DNA of 64,000 bases from Carboxylicivirga longa (GCF_050589825.1 NZ_JBNGOZ010000005.1:186001-250000), one strand, 5' to 3'; shown: positions 1 through 7,987, counted from the first letter of the stretch. The notes: a model not told the origin generated them from the sequence alone. Numbers and translations are program-made.

Positions 1-793
1 CTAACTCATCATCCTTATCCAATATGATTTTGACGTAGCGGGGATTTAAAATGGGGAAATATTTCTTGATATAGAATTGTATCATTTTTTCGGGCAACTG
101 GAAAGTTCCGAACAGCTCCGCAAAAGCCTTATTGAATAGGGCGAAAACTTTCTCTTTATAGGGCTCTAGCTCCTTGGCTGATGTAAAATTCAGCGCCTTA
201 AGGCTGTAGCGGCGGGTAAGCATGTCAGCCACCTTAAAAGCTTTCTCGGGTAGGGCATCAGGAAAGGTAATGCGGAATTCAAGCCAGTCGATCTCCTTTT
301 CGTATCCCAGTGCATCAAAATGATTCTGGTAATAGGCCATGTGGTAATCCGAAGCTACCGAAGGCAACCAGTCGTGTCCTTCAATCAGACAGCCCTGATG
401 GTCAAGGTTAGAGAATCCCAGCGGTCCCTGAACTTCCTTCATGCCCTCTGCCCGCAGCCAATTTTCAACCGTTTCCATCAGCTGACGACTCACCGCTTCA
501 TCATCGATAAACTCAGGACGTGTAAAGCGTCCAATGTTCTCACCTTTCTTCTCAATCCATAGTGTATTAATGATGCCGCCGATGCGTCCCACGCATTTGC
601 CGTCTTTATAAGCTACCCAAAGTTTAACCTTGCAAAAATCAAAGGCCGGGTTTTTATCTTCAAGAAGCGCATTAAGTTCCTCCTTCTTGATGGGAGGTAC
701 CCAATTGGCTTCGTTTTTATAAAGGATATATGGTAGGTTAACAAAGTCGTTAAGAGTCTTCGTACTGTTGACTTCCTGTATAACTATCCCCAT
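1..793 (-). CDS. GNAT-like acyltransferase family protein, 3' end cut by window edge
   Basis: The frame is open from an ATG at 791-793 to the window edge, giving about 264 residues without a stop. The N-terminus reads MGIVIQEVNSTKTLNDFVNL. Further in come the blocks NEANWVPP, VGRIGGIIN and EVQGPLGFSNLDHQG. This looks like a large Bacteroidota family, roughly 370-390 aa, usually annotated as GNAT-type N-acetyltransferase-like, so about a third should lie beyond the edge. No signal peptide or membrane segment is visible, so it is probably cytosolic. The substrate is unknown. It is divergent from the TrkH gene at 1023, with a 229-bp spacer. The family call is from memory of its motifs; the reading frame itself is certain. 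Confidence 0.72.
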   Translation of the reverse strand, partial: MGIVIQEVNSTKTLNDFVNLPYILYKNEANWVPPIKKEELNALLEDKNPAFDFCKVKLWVAYKDGKCVGRIGGIINTLWIEKKGENIGRFTRPEFIDDEAVSRQLMETVENWLRAEGMKEVQGPLGFSNLDHQGCLIEGHDWLPSVASDYHMAYYQNHFDALGYEKEIDWLEFRITFPDALPEKAFKVADMLTRRYSLKALNFTSAKELEPYKEKVFALFNKAFAELFGTFQLPEKMIQFYIKKYFPILNPRYVKIILDKDDEL

Positions 794-1022
794 CGTATAT
801 TGTATTTTTGTTTAGGATGCGAAGTTAATATTTTAATTCCGGTTATTCTTGATATTTTTCTATAATAGAAACCTAAATCCTTTTCATGCTTCGTGAGTGT
901 TGAATTCTAATTATTAGTAACTTGAGTAGTGTACTGGAGATGGTTAAGGGGATTTTTTTTAGGTAGAGGTCGGTGTTTTTGCTTAAAATGTATCAACTTT
1001 GTGTGTTGTTTGAATCGCAAGT

Positions 1023-2471
1023 ATGTTGAATTATCGATTTATAGGAAAAGTATTGGGGCATATTTTAGTGGCGCTGAGTATGTTTATGTTGGTTTGTGCC
1101 GGCGTGGCTTTTTATTATCAGGAGAATGATCTGAATGCGCACCTGCTGTCAGCACTGATCTGCCTGCTGTTAGGGGGCATGGCTTCATGGCTTTGGCGTA
1201 ATAGTGGTCATGAGCTGGGGCGGCGCGAGGGTTTCATTATTGTTACCATTGTGTGGGTTATTATGTCGGTATTTGGTAGCCTGCCCTATCTAATCAGTGG
1301 TACAATACCGGGGTTTACCAACGCCTTTTTCGAAACCATATCGGGTTTCACCACAACAGGAGCCTCCGTTGTAGCCGATATTGAAGCACTGCCTCATGGC
1401 ATTCTGTTTTGGCGTAGTACTACACACCTAATTGGCGGAATGGGTATTGTGGTATTGGCTGTTGCTATACTACCGTATTTTGGTTTTGGCGGTATGTCTT
1501 TGTACAATGCCGAGGCGGCCGGCATTAGCAATGAAAAGTTACATCCGCGCATGAAACAAACTGCCAATATTTTGTGGCGCATTTATTTGGTTCTTATACT
1601 TTTGGAGACCGTTTTTCTGGTGGCGGGTGACATGCCGCTTTTTGATGCTCTGTGTCATAGTTTCGCCACCATCGCTTCGGGTGGTTTTTCAACACAAAAT
1701 GATAGTATTGCCGGATATTCGCCATACATCCAATATGTCATCATACTTTTTATGATATTTGCCGGTACTAACTTTGCACTTTTCTATTTTGTGTGGAAGG
1801 GTAAGGTCAATAAGTTATTTTCGAATCGCGAGTTTAGGGTCTATTTAGTTGTTATTGCTGTGGTTAGTGCCATCGTGTCTATCACGCTGGTGTTTCTCGA
1901 TCATCATAACTGGGAGTCATCTGTTCGTGTTGCTTTTTTTCAGGTGGTTAGCCTGGTAACAAGTACTGGTTTTGCAACGGCCGATTACACGGCCTGGCAC
2001 CCTTATTTAACGTATTTAATGTTCCTCTTGCTGTTCAGCGGAGCCTGTGCAGGAAGTACGTCGGGCGGCATTAAAATTATGCGTCACTCCATTCTTTTTC
2101 GCAATACGATACTCGAATTTAAGCGCATGGTGCATCCTCATGCTGTTATACCTTTGAAGGTTCAGGATCGTACGGTGGCGCCCGATATTGTGTATAAAGT
2201 AATGGCTTTTGTAATTCTTTATCTGACAATTTTTTCAATGGGTACCTTTGTTTTAACCTTTCTGGGTATGGACATGGATTCAGCCATGGGGGCAGCCGCC
2301 ACCACCATGGGAGGTATTGGTCCGGGCATTGGTTCGGTAGGTCCTGTTGACAATTTTTCAGCAGTGCCCGAAGCCGGCAAGTGGGTGCTTTCCTCATTAA
2401 TGCTTTTGGGGCGCCTTGAGCTGTTTACTGTCCTGATCCTGTTTTCACCCGGCTTTTGGAAGAATATTTAG
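1023..2471 (+). CDS. trkH: TrkH-type potassium uptake channel protein, copy 1
   Basis: Inner-membrane K+ translocating subunit of the Trk/Ktr family, 482 aa, normal length. The four pore-loop filter segments of the superfamily are present: TTTGAS near residues 110-115, ASGGFS near 218-223, TSTGFA near 313-318 and TMGGIGPG near 428-435. The basic residue expected in the gating segment is K351 within the block around TSGGIKI. The fourth filter has GG where copy 2 has the commoner GN. The gene starts with ATG in MLNYRFIGKV, matching the start of copy 2. Copy 2 follows after 67 bp on the same strand. No trkA gene, which would encode the cytosolic gating partner, is in the window. Confidence 0.95.
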   Translation: MLNYRFIGKVLGHILVALSMFMLVCAGVAFYYQENDLNAHLLSALICLLLGGMASWLWRNSGHELGRREGFIIVTIVWVIMSVFGSLPYLISGTIPGFTNAFFETISGFTTTGASVVADIEALPHGILFWRSTTHLIGGMGIVVLAVAILPYFGFGGMSLYNAEAAGISNEKLHPRMKQTANILWRIYLVLILLETVFLVAGDMPLFDALCHSFATIASGGFSTQNDSIAGYSPYIQYVIILFMIFAGTNFALFYFVWKGKVNKLFSNREFRVYLVVIAVVSAIVSITLVFLDHHNWESSVRVAFFQVVSLVTSTGFATADYTAWHPYLTYLMFLLLFSGACAGSTSGGIKIMRHSILFRNTILEFKRMVHPHAVIPLKVQDRTVAPDIVYKVMAFVILYLTIFSMGTFVLTFLGMDMDSAMGAAATTMGGIGPGIGSVGPVDNFSAVPEAGKWVLSSLMLLGRLELFTVLILFSPGFWKNI

Positions 2472-2538
2472 AACAAAAGCAGTAAATTGAATGAAAAAGT
2501 AACATCTTTGCCCCGCTAATTATTTCGTCAGATATAAA

Positions 2539-3990
2539 ATGCTCAATTCAAGATTTATCATATTGGTACTCGGCTTATTATTGGTTGTCGAGGGTGTTTT
2601 TATGTTGTTATCGGCTGGTGTGGCGTTGTTGTATGGTGAGTATGATTTGCCTTATCATCTTACTTCATCGGCAGTGTGTATTGGTGTGGGAGGACTCATT
2701 AGCTTAATGCTGCGCAAAGCCCCCAAGAATATTGGTATGCGCGAAGGTTATCTTATTGTGGCGCTTGTGTGGGTTGTATTTTCCTTCTTCGGACTATTAC
2801 CTTTCTATCTCAGTGGTGCTATCCCTTCTTTTACCGATGCTTTTTTCGAGACCATATCGGGTTTTACAACCACGGGCAGTAGTATCCTTAATGATATTGA
2901 GGCCTTACCGCATGGTCTTTTATTTTGGCGCAGCCTGATTCAATGGCTGGGAGGAATGGGTATCATTGTGTTGTCGCTGGCTATACTTCCTGTATTAGGT
3001 GTGGGGGGCATGCAAATGTTTATTGCTGAAGTGCCCGGTCCGGCACCGGATAAGTTACACCCTCGGATTACTGAAACGGCTAAGCGCCTCTATGGAATTT
3101 ATGTGTTGTTCACTTTAGCAGAGGCTATTTTATTGGTTATTGGAGGCATGACACCTTTCGACGCCATCTGCCATTCTTTTACTACTATGGCAACGGGTGG
3201 CTATTCGACCAAGCAGGCGAGTGTGGCCTATTTTGCTTCGCCTTATATACAGTATATTATTATCCTGTTTATGTTTATTGCAGGGGCCAACTTTACCATG
3301 TCTTACAGTGCTTTGCGTGGTAAATTTATGAAGATTGTCAGGGATGAGGAGTTGCAGGCCTATACGGGTATTATAATTGGTGTTAGTGCGCTTGTGGCAA
3401 CTGTTTTGTATTTTACCGGGAGTGCATCTTTTGTTGAGCAGGCCTGGCGCGATGGTTTGTTTCAGGTGGTTTCCATCATTACCACTACGGGTTATGCAAC
3501 CGCCGACTATTTGGTGTGGGCACCTTTCTTAAGTGTCATTATTTTCCTGCTTATGTTTACAGGGGGCTCTGCTGGGTCCACGGGAGGAGGTATAAAAATT
3601 GTTCGTATCGTGCTGCTTATGAAGAATAGCTTCTTTGAGTTGAAGCGTTTGGTGCACCCTAATGCTGTTATTCCTGTTAGGTATAATAATCGCGCTGTTA
3701 GCCAGGGTATCATCACTAATGTGCTGGCTTTTATCGTTATTTACATGATGACGGTGGGTATATCCATGATTATTATGAGCATTATGGGTTTCGATCTGGA
3801 TACAGCGCTGGGGGCAGTAGCTACCTCCATTGGAAATATTGGGCCCGGATTGGGTGATGTGGGGCCGGCACTTAACTTCTATGAGGTACCGGCTTTTGGT
3901 AAGTGGTTTCTGTCCTTTCTTATGCTGATTGGTCGCCTTGAACTCTTCACTGTTATCCTGCTGTTCTCGCCTTACTTCTGGAAAGGTTAA
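2539..3990 (+). CDS. trkH: TrkH-type potassium uptake channel protein, copy 2
   Basis: Second K+ channel subunit, 483 aa, a clear paralogue of the upstream gene. It has the same length and N-terminal pattern (MLNSRFIILVLG), and the filter segments TTTGSS, ATGGYS, TTTGYA and SIGNIGPG sit at equivalent positions. The fourth filter has the canonical GN. The copies differ throughout, so the duplication is old, not a recent copy. The 67-bp gap to copy 1 contains CATCTTTG (2503-2510), one base from the Bacteroidota -7 box, so copy 2 may have its own promoter as well as read-through. It is convergent with the YciO-like gene; a hairpin lies between them. Confidence 0.95.
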   Translation: MLNSRFIILVLGLLLVVEGVFMLLSAGVALLYGEYDLPYHLTSSAVCIGVGGLISLMLRKAPKNIGMREGYLIVALVWVVFSFFGLLPFYLSGAIPSFTDAFFETISGFTTTGSSILNDIEALPHGLLFWRSLIQWLGGMGIIVLSLAILPVLGVGGMQMFIAEVPGPAPDKLHPRITETAKRLYGIYVLFTLAEAILLVIGGMTPFDAICHSFTTMATGGYSTKQASVAYFASPYIQYIIILFMFIAGANFTMSYSALRGKFMKIVRDEELQAYTGIIIGVSALVATVLYFTGSASFVEQAWRDGLFQVVSIITTTGYATADYLVWAPFLSVIIFLLMFTGGSAGSTGGGIKIVRIVLLMKNSFFELKRLVHPNAVIPVRYNNRAVSQGIITNVLAFIVIYMMTVGISMIIMSIMGFDLDTALGAVATSIGNIGPGLGDVGPALNFYEVPAFGKWFLSFLMLIGRLELFTVILLFSPYFWKG

Positions 3991-4038
3991 GGCTGGAGGA
4001 GTTGACTTCAATCCCCAACTTATCCTGTACCGTCGTGT

Positions 4039-4083
4039 AGGATCGTATCTTTACAGCGTTATGGAAATGAAAGATGCGATCCT
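4039..4083. repeat. 14-bp hairpin between convergent genes
   Basis: AGGATCGTATCTTT (4039-4052) pairs with AAAGATGCGATCCT (4070-4083) over 14 bp with one G-U pair and a 17-base loop. An upstream ATCCT (4022-4026) can pair with the 5' part of the left arm instead. There is no U-run on either strand, so it is not a classical intrinsic terminator. It lies between the converging trkH and yciO-like genes and probably limits read-through. Confidence 0.5.
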
Positions 4084-4121
4084 GAAAATCTATGCTTAAT
4101 ATTATCTCCGGAACTATTTCT

Positions 4122-4736
4122 TTAAAGTTCTATTTCGCCCTTTCCGTATCTCGTAATCTCCAGCTCATTACCGGTGCAGTCAACGATAGTAGATGGTTCG
4201 TTATCGCCGTAGCCACCATCGATTACCGCATCAACCTGATCGCCAAATTTTTCATAGATCAGCTCCGGATCTGTGGTGTACTCCAGTATATCATCCTCGT
4301 CTCTTACAGAAGTAGACAGGATGGGGTTGCCCAGTTCTTTAACGAGGGCACGCACAATTGAATTATCAGGCACGCGAATACCGATGGTTTTCTTATTGTT
4401 TTTAAACAGTTTGGGCACATTGCTATTGGCCGGTAGGATAAAAGTAAAAGGACCGGGCAGATGCTTTTTCATCAGCTTAAACACATGATTATTCAGGGGC
4501 TTGGTAAAATCTGATATATGACTCAGATCGTGACAGATAAAGCTGAGGTTTGCCTTTTTTAGGTTGATACCTTTGAGGCGGGCTACTTTTTCAACCGCCC
4601 TGGCATTATTAATATCGCAGCCAATACCATAAATAGTGTCGGTAGGGTAGATGACCAAGCCTCCCTGACGCAGTATGTCCGCTATTCTACTTATCTCCTT
4701 TTCGTTGGGATTCTCGGGATAAATTTTAACTAACAT
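4122..4736 (-). CDS. Sua5/YciO/YrdC-family protein, YciO-like
   Basis: 204-aa cytosolic protein of the family that includes threonylcarbamoyl-AMP synthase, the first step of tRNA t6A37 synthesis. The nucleotide-binding block YPTDTIYGIGCD lies near residues 30-41. The segment NLSFICHDLSHIS and the later LSTSVRDED follow the pattern of E. coli YciO rather than that of TsaC/YrdC. The lysine and serine positions of the TsaC KxR...SxN signature are not clearly present. It may make TC-AMP, or act on another carbamoylated nucleotide as suspected for YciO. It is a single-gene unit convergent with trkH. No second TsaC homologue is seen in this window, so whether this is the only copy in the genome cannot be judged. 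Confidence 0.88.
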   Translation of the reverse strand: MLVKIYPENPNEKEISRIADILRQGGLVIYPTDTIYGIGCDINNARAVEKVARLKGINLKKANLSFICHDLSHISDFTKPLNNHVFKLMKKHLPGPFTFILPANSNVPKLFKNNKKTIGIRVPDNSIVRALVKELGNPILSTSVRDEDDILEYTTDPELIYEKFGDQVDAVIDGGYGDNEPSTIVDCTGNELEITRYGKGEIEL

Positions 4737-4783
4737 GAGATTTTAAATTAATGAGATACTAAAAATAGCAAATATACAGGCAT

Positions 4784-4818
4784 AAAAAAAGGTTCTGCTA
4801 TTTCTAACAGAACCTTTT
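4784..4818 (-). terminator. Intrinsic terminator of the SRP RNA-tRNA operon
   Basis: On the minus strand AAAAGGTTCTG and CAGAACCTTTT form an 11-bp stem with a 10-base loop, followed by a run of seven T. It starts two bases after the 3' end of the last tRNA-Tyr. Confidence 0.88.
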
Positions 4819-4819
4819 G

Positions 4820-4902
4820 TGGGGAGAGCAGGATTCGAACCTACGAAGACATAAGTCAGCGGAGTTACAGTCCGCCCCAGTTGGCCACTTTGGTATCTCC
4901 CC
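4820..4902 (-). tRNA. tRNA-Tyr (GTA), copy 1
   Basis: 83-nt class II cloverleaf on the minus strand. Acceptor GGGGAGA/TCTCCCC, anticodon loop CTGTAAC (GTA), long variable arm and T-arm GGTTCGAATCC are all present. The discriminator is A and CCA is not encoded. The sequence is identical to the copy at 5119-5201. It is the last RNA of the operon. Confidence 0.97.
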
Positions 4903-4947
4903 AACTGAAAACTTTCAATAAAAAAGCCACTCCTGAGAATGGCCTTG

Positions 4948-5020
4948 AGCGAAAGACGGGGCTCAAACCCGCGACCCTCAGCTTGGAAGGCTGATGCTCT
5001 ATCAACTGAGCTACTTTCGC
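4948..5020 (-). tRNA. tRNA-Gly (TCC)
   Basis: 73-nt cloverleaf. Acceptor GCGAAAG/CTTTCGC, anticodon stem TCAGC/GCTGA with loop CTTCCAA (anticodon TCC) and T-loop GGTTTGAGCCC. The discriminator is U, as usual for tRNA-Gly. Confidence 0.97.
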
Positions 5021-5037
5021 AATAAATAAAAATATTG

Positions 5038-5111
5038 AGCCTGTGGAGGGACTCGAACCCCCGACCTGCTGATTACAAATCAGCTGCTCTAGCCAGCTGA
5101 GCTACACAGGC
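5038..5111 (-). tRNA. tRNA-Thr (TGT), copy 1
   Basis: 74 nt including a U discriminator. Acceptor GCCTGTG/CACAGGC and anticodon loop TTTGTAA (TGT) read Thr ACA/ACG codons. The sequence is identical to the copy at 5254-5327. It lies seven bases after a tRNA-Tyr. Confidence 0.97.
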
Positions 5112-5118
5112 AATTTGG

Positions 5119-5201
5119 TGGGGAGAGCAGGATTCGAACCTACGAAGACATAAGTCAGCGGAGTTACAGTCCGCCCCAGTTGGCCACTTTGGTATCTCCC
5201 C
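5119..5201 (-). tRNA. tRNA-Tyr (GTA), copy 2
   Basis: 83 nt, base-for-base identical to the tRNA at 4820-4902, with a long variable arm. It is 52 nt downstream of one tRNA-Thr and 7 nt upstream of the other. Confidence 0.97.
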
Positions 5202-5253
5202 ATCAATCACTTCAATATTTCTTATTCTTTCTCACAACTCGTTTGTTGTTGAG

Positions 5254-5327
5254 AGCCTGTGGAGGGACTCGAACCCCCGACCTGCTGATTACAAATCAGC
5301 TGCTCTAGCCAGCTGAGCTACACAGGC
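5254..5327 (-). tRNA. tRNA-Thr (TGT), copy 2
   Basis: 74 nt, identical to the tRNA at 5038-5111. Its 5' end is only four bases after the 3' end of the SRP RNA, so RNase P cleavage of this tRNA would also set the SRP RNA 3' end. Confidence 0.97.
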
Positions 5328-5331
5328 GGGT

Positions 5332-5428
5332 GGGTAAGCTACCCATATCGCACTGCTACAACCGTTTACCCTTGCTGCCGCCAGGCCCTGGGGGAGTTCA
5401 ACAGGAGCTAGTCGTATGGGACTTACCC
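5332..5428 (-). ncRNA. ffs: Small bacterial SRP RNA (4.5S RNA)
   Basis: About 97 nt on the minus strand. The ends pair as GGGTAAG with CTTACCC, then CCCATA with TATGGG, giving the single long rod of bacterial SRP RNA. The apical part contains CCCAGGGCCTGGCGGCAGCA followed by AGGGTA, the conserved asymmetric loop and tetraloop region bound by Ffh. With Ffh and FtsY it targets nascent membrane proteins to the translocon. It is the first RNA of the operon and is preceded by an excellent promoter. The mature 5' end may differ by a few bases. Confidence 0.9.
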
Positions 5429-5452
5429 GTGTTTGTTTCTTGATTGCGGATG

Positions 5453-5483
5453 CAAAAGTAGGGCAATTTTTTATCCCTGCAAA
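5453..5483 (-). promoter_or_regulatory. Bacteroidota-type promoter of the SRP RNA-tRNA operon
   Basis: On the minus strand the -33 TTTG (plus 5480-5483) and the -7 TACTTTTG (plus 5453-5460) are both exact and separated by 19 bases, matching the phylum's primary sigma-factor consensus. The start would fall near 5446, about 18 bases before the SRP RNA. It is the best promoter match in the window, as expected for a stable-RNA operon. Confidence 0.88.
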
Positions 5484-5648
5484 TATTCAGCACTACTTTT
5501 TTTGACTGAAATAGCTAAAGTGGTGAAAATGAAAAACAAAATTTTCGTTTTTTTTTCCTCGAACCCGTCCAGAAAGAAATAGGGACAGAATTCATCGTGT
5601 TTAAAAGGTAATTTGTATTTTAGATGGCGATAACTTAAAATCTTAATT

Positions 5649-6191
5649 ATGGAAACTCAAAAACCATCCGTTGTTAAAAATGCCATGACCTATGGTTTGT
5701 ACCTTGGGGTAGTATCAATTGTTTTTACGCTGATTATTTATTTGGCCGGTTTGCTTGGCAACAAAGCCATCGGCTGGCTGTCTGTTGCCATCAGTATTGG
5801 TGTTTTGGCATGGGCGATGATTAATTTTCGGGATAAGCAGAATGGAGGCTACTTGCGTTACGGTCAGGGCGTTGGATTGGGCACTTTAACCATGTTCTTC
5901 GGGGGTGTTATCTCCGGAGTATTTACTTTCATCCTTTATAAATTTATCGATCCGGGCATTGTTGAACAACTGGTAGCACAGGCTATGGAAGAGGCTATGG
6001 CACAAGGAACGCCCGATGCTCAGCTGGAAATGGCCGAAAAGATGATTCGTATGTTTACCAGTCCTAATGCCATTTTAATAATGAGCATTGTTGGAAGTCC
6101 TTTTATGGGCGCGATTATTTCTCTTATCTTAGCCGCTATATTTAAAAAGGAGCCACAAATGTTTGATGGTTCACAAATTGAAGAAGCCTAA
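5649..6191 (+). CDS. DUF4199 domain-containing membrane protein
   Basis: 180-aa integral membrane protein of the Bacteroidota family DUF4199, function unknown. Hydrophobic segments lie near residues 14-34, 38-57, 80-100 and 146-166, with an acidic, Met/Ala/Glu-rich stretch between the third and fourth. The conserved FRDKQNGGYLRYGQG block near 61-75 is typical of the family. It is followed after one base by the glycosyltransferase gene, and this order recurs in many Bacteroidota genomes. It may assist the membrane glycosyltransferase or its lipid-linked product; that role is inferred only from neighbourhood. Confidence 0.88.
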   Translation: METQKPSVVKNAMTYGLYLGVVSIVFTLIIYLAGLLGNKAIGWLSVAISIGVLAWAMINFRDKQNGGYLRYGQGVGLGTLTMFFGGVISGVFTFILYKFIDPGIVEQLVAQAMEEAMAQGTPDAQLEMAEKMIRMFTSPNAILIMSIVGSPFMGAIISLILAAIFKKEPQMFDGSQIEEA

Positions 6192-6192
6192 T

Positions 6193-7143
6193 ATGGATTT
6201 ATCAATCGTCGTTCCCTTATATAACGAAGAAGAGTCAATAAAAGAATTATATGATTGGATTCAGCGGGTGGTGAGCCCGCTGAACTGGTCTTATGAAGTC
6301 ATCTTTGTAGATGACGGCAGTACCGATACTTCATGGACTGTGATAGAAGAGCTGAAAAGGGAGGCTGCTCCGGTTAAGGGAATCCGATTCCGTCGTAACT
6401 ATGGTAAGTCAGCCGGCTTATATTGCGGCTTTGAAGCTGCACAAGGTGACGTGGTGATAACCATGGATGCCGACCTTCAGGATAGCCCGGATGAAATACC
6501 CGAACTGACTCGTATGGTGAAGGAGGAAGGATACGACATTGTGAGTGGCTGGAAAAAGAAACGCTACGATCCCATTGGTAAAACATTACCCAGTAAGCTG
6601 TTTAACCGTACGGTGCGCATGGTGTCGGGTATCAAGCTGCACGATTTCAATTGCGGGCTGAAAGCTTACCGTAATGAGGTGGTGAAAAATATTGAGGTGT
6701 ATGGCGAGATGCATCGTTATATACCACTTATTGCCAAGCAGGCCGGTTTTAAGCGAATCGGCGAAAAAGTGGTGCAACATCAGGAACGTAAGTACGGAGT
6801 GTCTAAGTTCGGTATCGAACGCACCATAAAAGGTTTTTTGGATTTATTGTCGGTTACTTTTATTGCTAAGTTTGGCAAGCGTCCCATGCATCTTTTTGGC
6901 GCCTTGGGTACCTTAATGTTTGCCGTAGGTTTCCTTACTGCATTGGGCTTGGGTGCCAGTAAACTATGGTACGTGTATCATAATGTGGCAGCACGTTTAC
7001 TAACCGATAGTCCTTATTTCTATATTTCTTTGGTGAGTATGGTTATCGGTACACAGCTTTTCCTGGCCGGTTTCCTGGCCGAGATGGTGGCACGTAACGG
7101 TCATGAGCGAAATAATTATCATATCTCACAACGTATCGATTAA
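6193..7143 (+). CDS. Family 2 glycosyltransferase, polyprenyl-phosphate type
   Basis: 316-aa GT2 enzyme of the GtrB/ArnC/DPM1 type, which moves a sugar from a nucleotide donor to a polyprenyl phosphate at the inner membrane. Features in order: VVPLYNEEES near 5-14, VDDGSTD near 39-45, the metal-binding DADLQD near 93-98, a KYGVSKFG loop near 201-208, and two C-terminal transmembrane helices near 232-255 and 270-295. An in-frame ATG 30 bases upstream would overlap the DUF4199 stop and add MMVHKLKKPN, not seen in the family, so 6193 is preferred. Donor and acceptor cannot be told from sequence. Its stop overlaps the next start by one base. Confidence 0.9.
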   Translation: MDLSIVVPLYNEEESIKELYDWIQRVVSPLNWSYEVIFVDDGSTDTSWTVIEELKREAAPVKGIRFRRNYGKSAGLYCGFEAAQGDVVITMDADLQDSPDEIPELTRMVKEEGYDIVSGWKKKRYDPIGKTLPSKLFNRTVRMVSGIKLHDFNCGLKAYRNEVVKNIEVYGEMHRYIPLIAKQAGFKRIGEKVVQHQERKYGVSKFGIERTIKGFLDLLSVTFIAKFGKRPMHLFGALGTLMFAVGFLTALGLGASKLWYVYHNVAARLLTDSPYFYISLVSMVIGTQLFLAGFLAEMVARNGHERNNYHISQRID

Positions 7144-7862
7144 TGGATTTTTACAGCACAATAGTAAGCGCTTACGACACTATTTTTCCGCTTAACCCAA
7201 AGCAATTATCGTTTGTGCATGAAGGCTTGGGCCATTGCTTGAACGGCAAACGTATTTTAGATGTGGGCTGCGGCACTGGCTCTTTATCCATCGCCTTGGC
7301 GCGCAGGAGTGCAAAGGTTAGGGCTTTTGACTACGACAGTGCCATGGTGGACAAAGCGGAAGAAAAGCGTCCTCAGGCACTCGATTTGCAGTTTCAACAG
7401 GGTGATATGAAGCAGGTGGGTGAGTATTTTAAGCCTATGCTGTTTGATGCTATTTTGTGCTTTGGCAATACCCTGGCGCACCTGGATGCAATGGAGGATG
7501 TGGAGTCGATGATACAGCAATCGGCTGCCCGCATTAAAGAAGGTGGCAAGCTTATGTTACAGGTGGTTAACTATGATCGTGTTATTTGCGATCGGGTAGA
7601 GGCCTTACCCAGTATAGAGGCTGGTAACTGCATGTTTGTGCGTAATTATTCGCATCGTTCTGATGGTAAAATCGATTTCTCAACCGTATTGAAGACTCCT
7701 GCAGGGGAAGTTAAAAATTCGGTTTCCTTATTGGTGCTTAAAAAGCAGCCGCTGGAGGCCATTCTCCAGAAGTATTTTTCAAGTGTACATTGTTTTGGTG
7801 GTTTCGACCGCTCAGAATGGAAGCCATCAACCTTTCATTTGGTGGTGGAGGCGGTGAAGTAG
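7143..7862 (+). CDS. Class I SAM-dependent methyltransferase
   Basis: 239-aa Rossmann-fold methyltransferase. Motif I ILDVGCGTGSLSIALA lies near residues 38-53, followed by the acidic motif II region (RAFDYDSAMVDKA) and the motif IV-like AILCFGNTLAHL near 104-115. The start codon overlaps the glycosyltransferase stop (TAATG), so the two are translationally coupled. The substrate is unknown; the context suggests a small molecule or lipid-linked glycan made by the same operon. No membrane segment is seen. Confidence 0.88.
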   Translation: MDFYSTIVSAYDTIFPLNPKQLSFVHEGLGHCLNGKRILDVGCGTGSLSIALARRSAKVRAFDYDSAMVDKAEEKRPQALDLQFQQGDMKQVGEYFKPMLFDAILCFGNTLAHLDAMEDVESMIQQSAARIKEGGKLMLQVVNYDRVICDRVEALPSIEAGNCMFVRNYSHRSDGKIDFSTVLKTPAGEVKNSVSLLVLKKQPLEAILQKYFSSVHCFGGFDRSEWKPSTFHLVVEAVK

Positions 7863-7925
7863 TTGGAATGCACTCTTGCATATCGAAGAAATGATAAGTG
7901 AAAAGTTCAATGTTCTAATGTAGTC

Positions 7926-7976
7926 GGTGTTAAATTGTTTGATTAATTAATGTTAATCATCATTCAATCAAACACC
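7926..7976. repeat. Imperfect inverted repeat downstream of the methyltransferase
   Basis: GGTGTT (7926-7931) pairs with AACACC (7971-7976); alternatively GTTTGATT (7937-7944) pairs with AATCAAAC (7966-7973). An inner GATTAA/TTAATC pair is also possible. There is no U-run. It could be a weak terminator for the upstream operon or a binding site for the small frame at 7988. Confidence 0.35.
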
Positions 7977-7987
7977 AAAATCTATAA

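Noticed and set aside
2487..2510. TTG and CATCTTTG as a promoter for the second trkH
   Set aside because: Spacing is only 13 bases and the first base of the box deviates; kept only as a remark in the gene entry.
3529..4011. A 160-codon open frame antisense to the second trkH gene
   Set aside because: It is a frame shadow of a clear TrkH gene; composition is His/Asn/Gln-rich without any domain.
5332..5428. Considered as part of tmRNA or 6S RNA
   Set aside because: It lacks a tRNA-like end or peptide-tag frame, and the end-to-end pairing with the GGCAGCA apical loop fits small SRP RNA.
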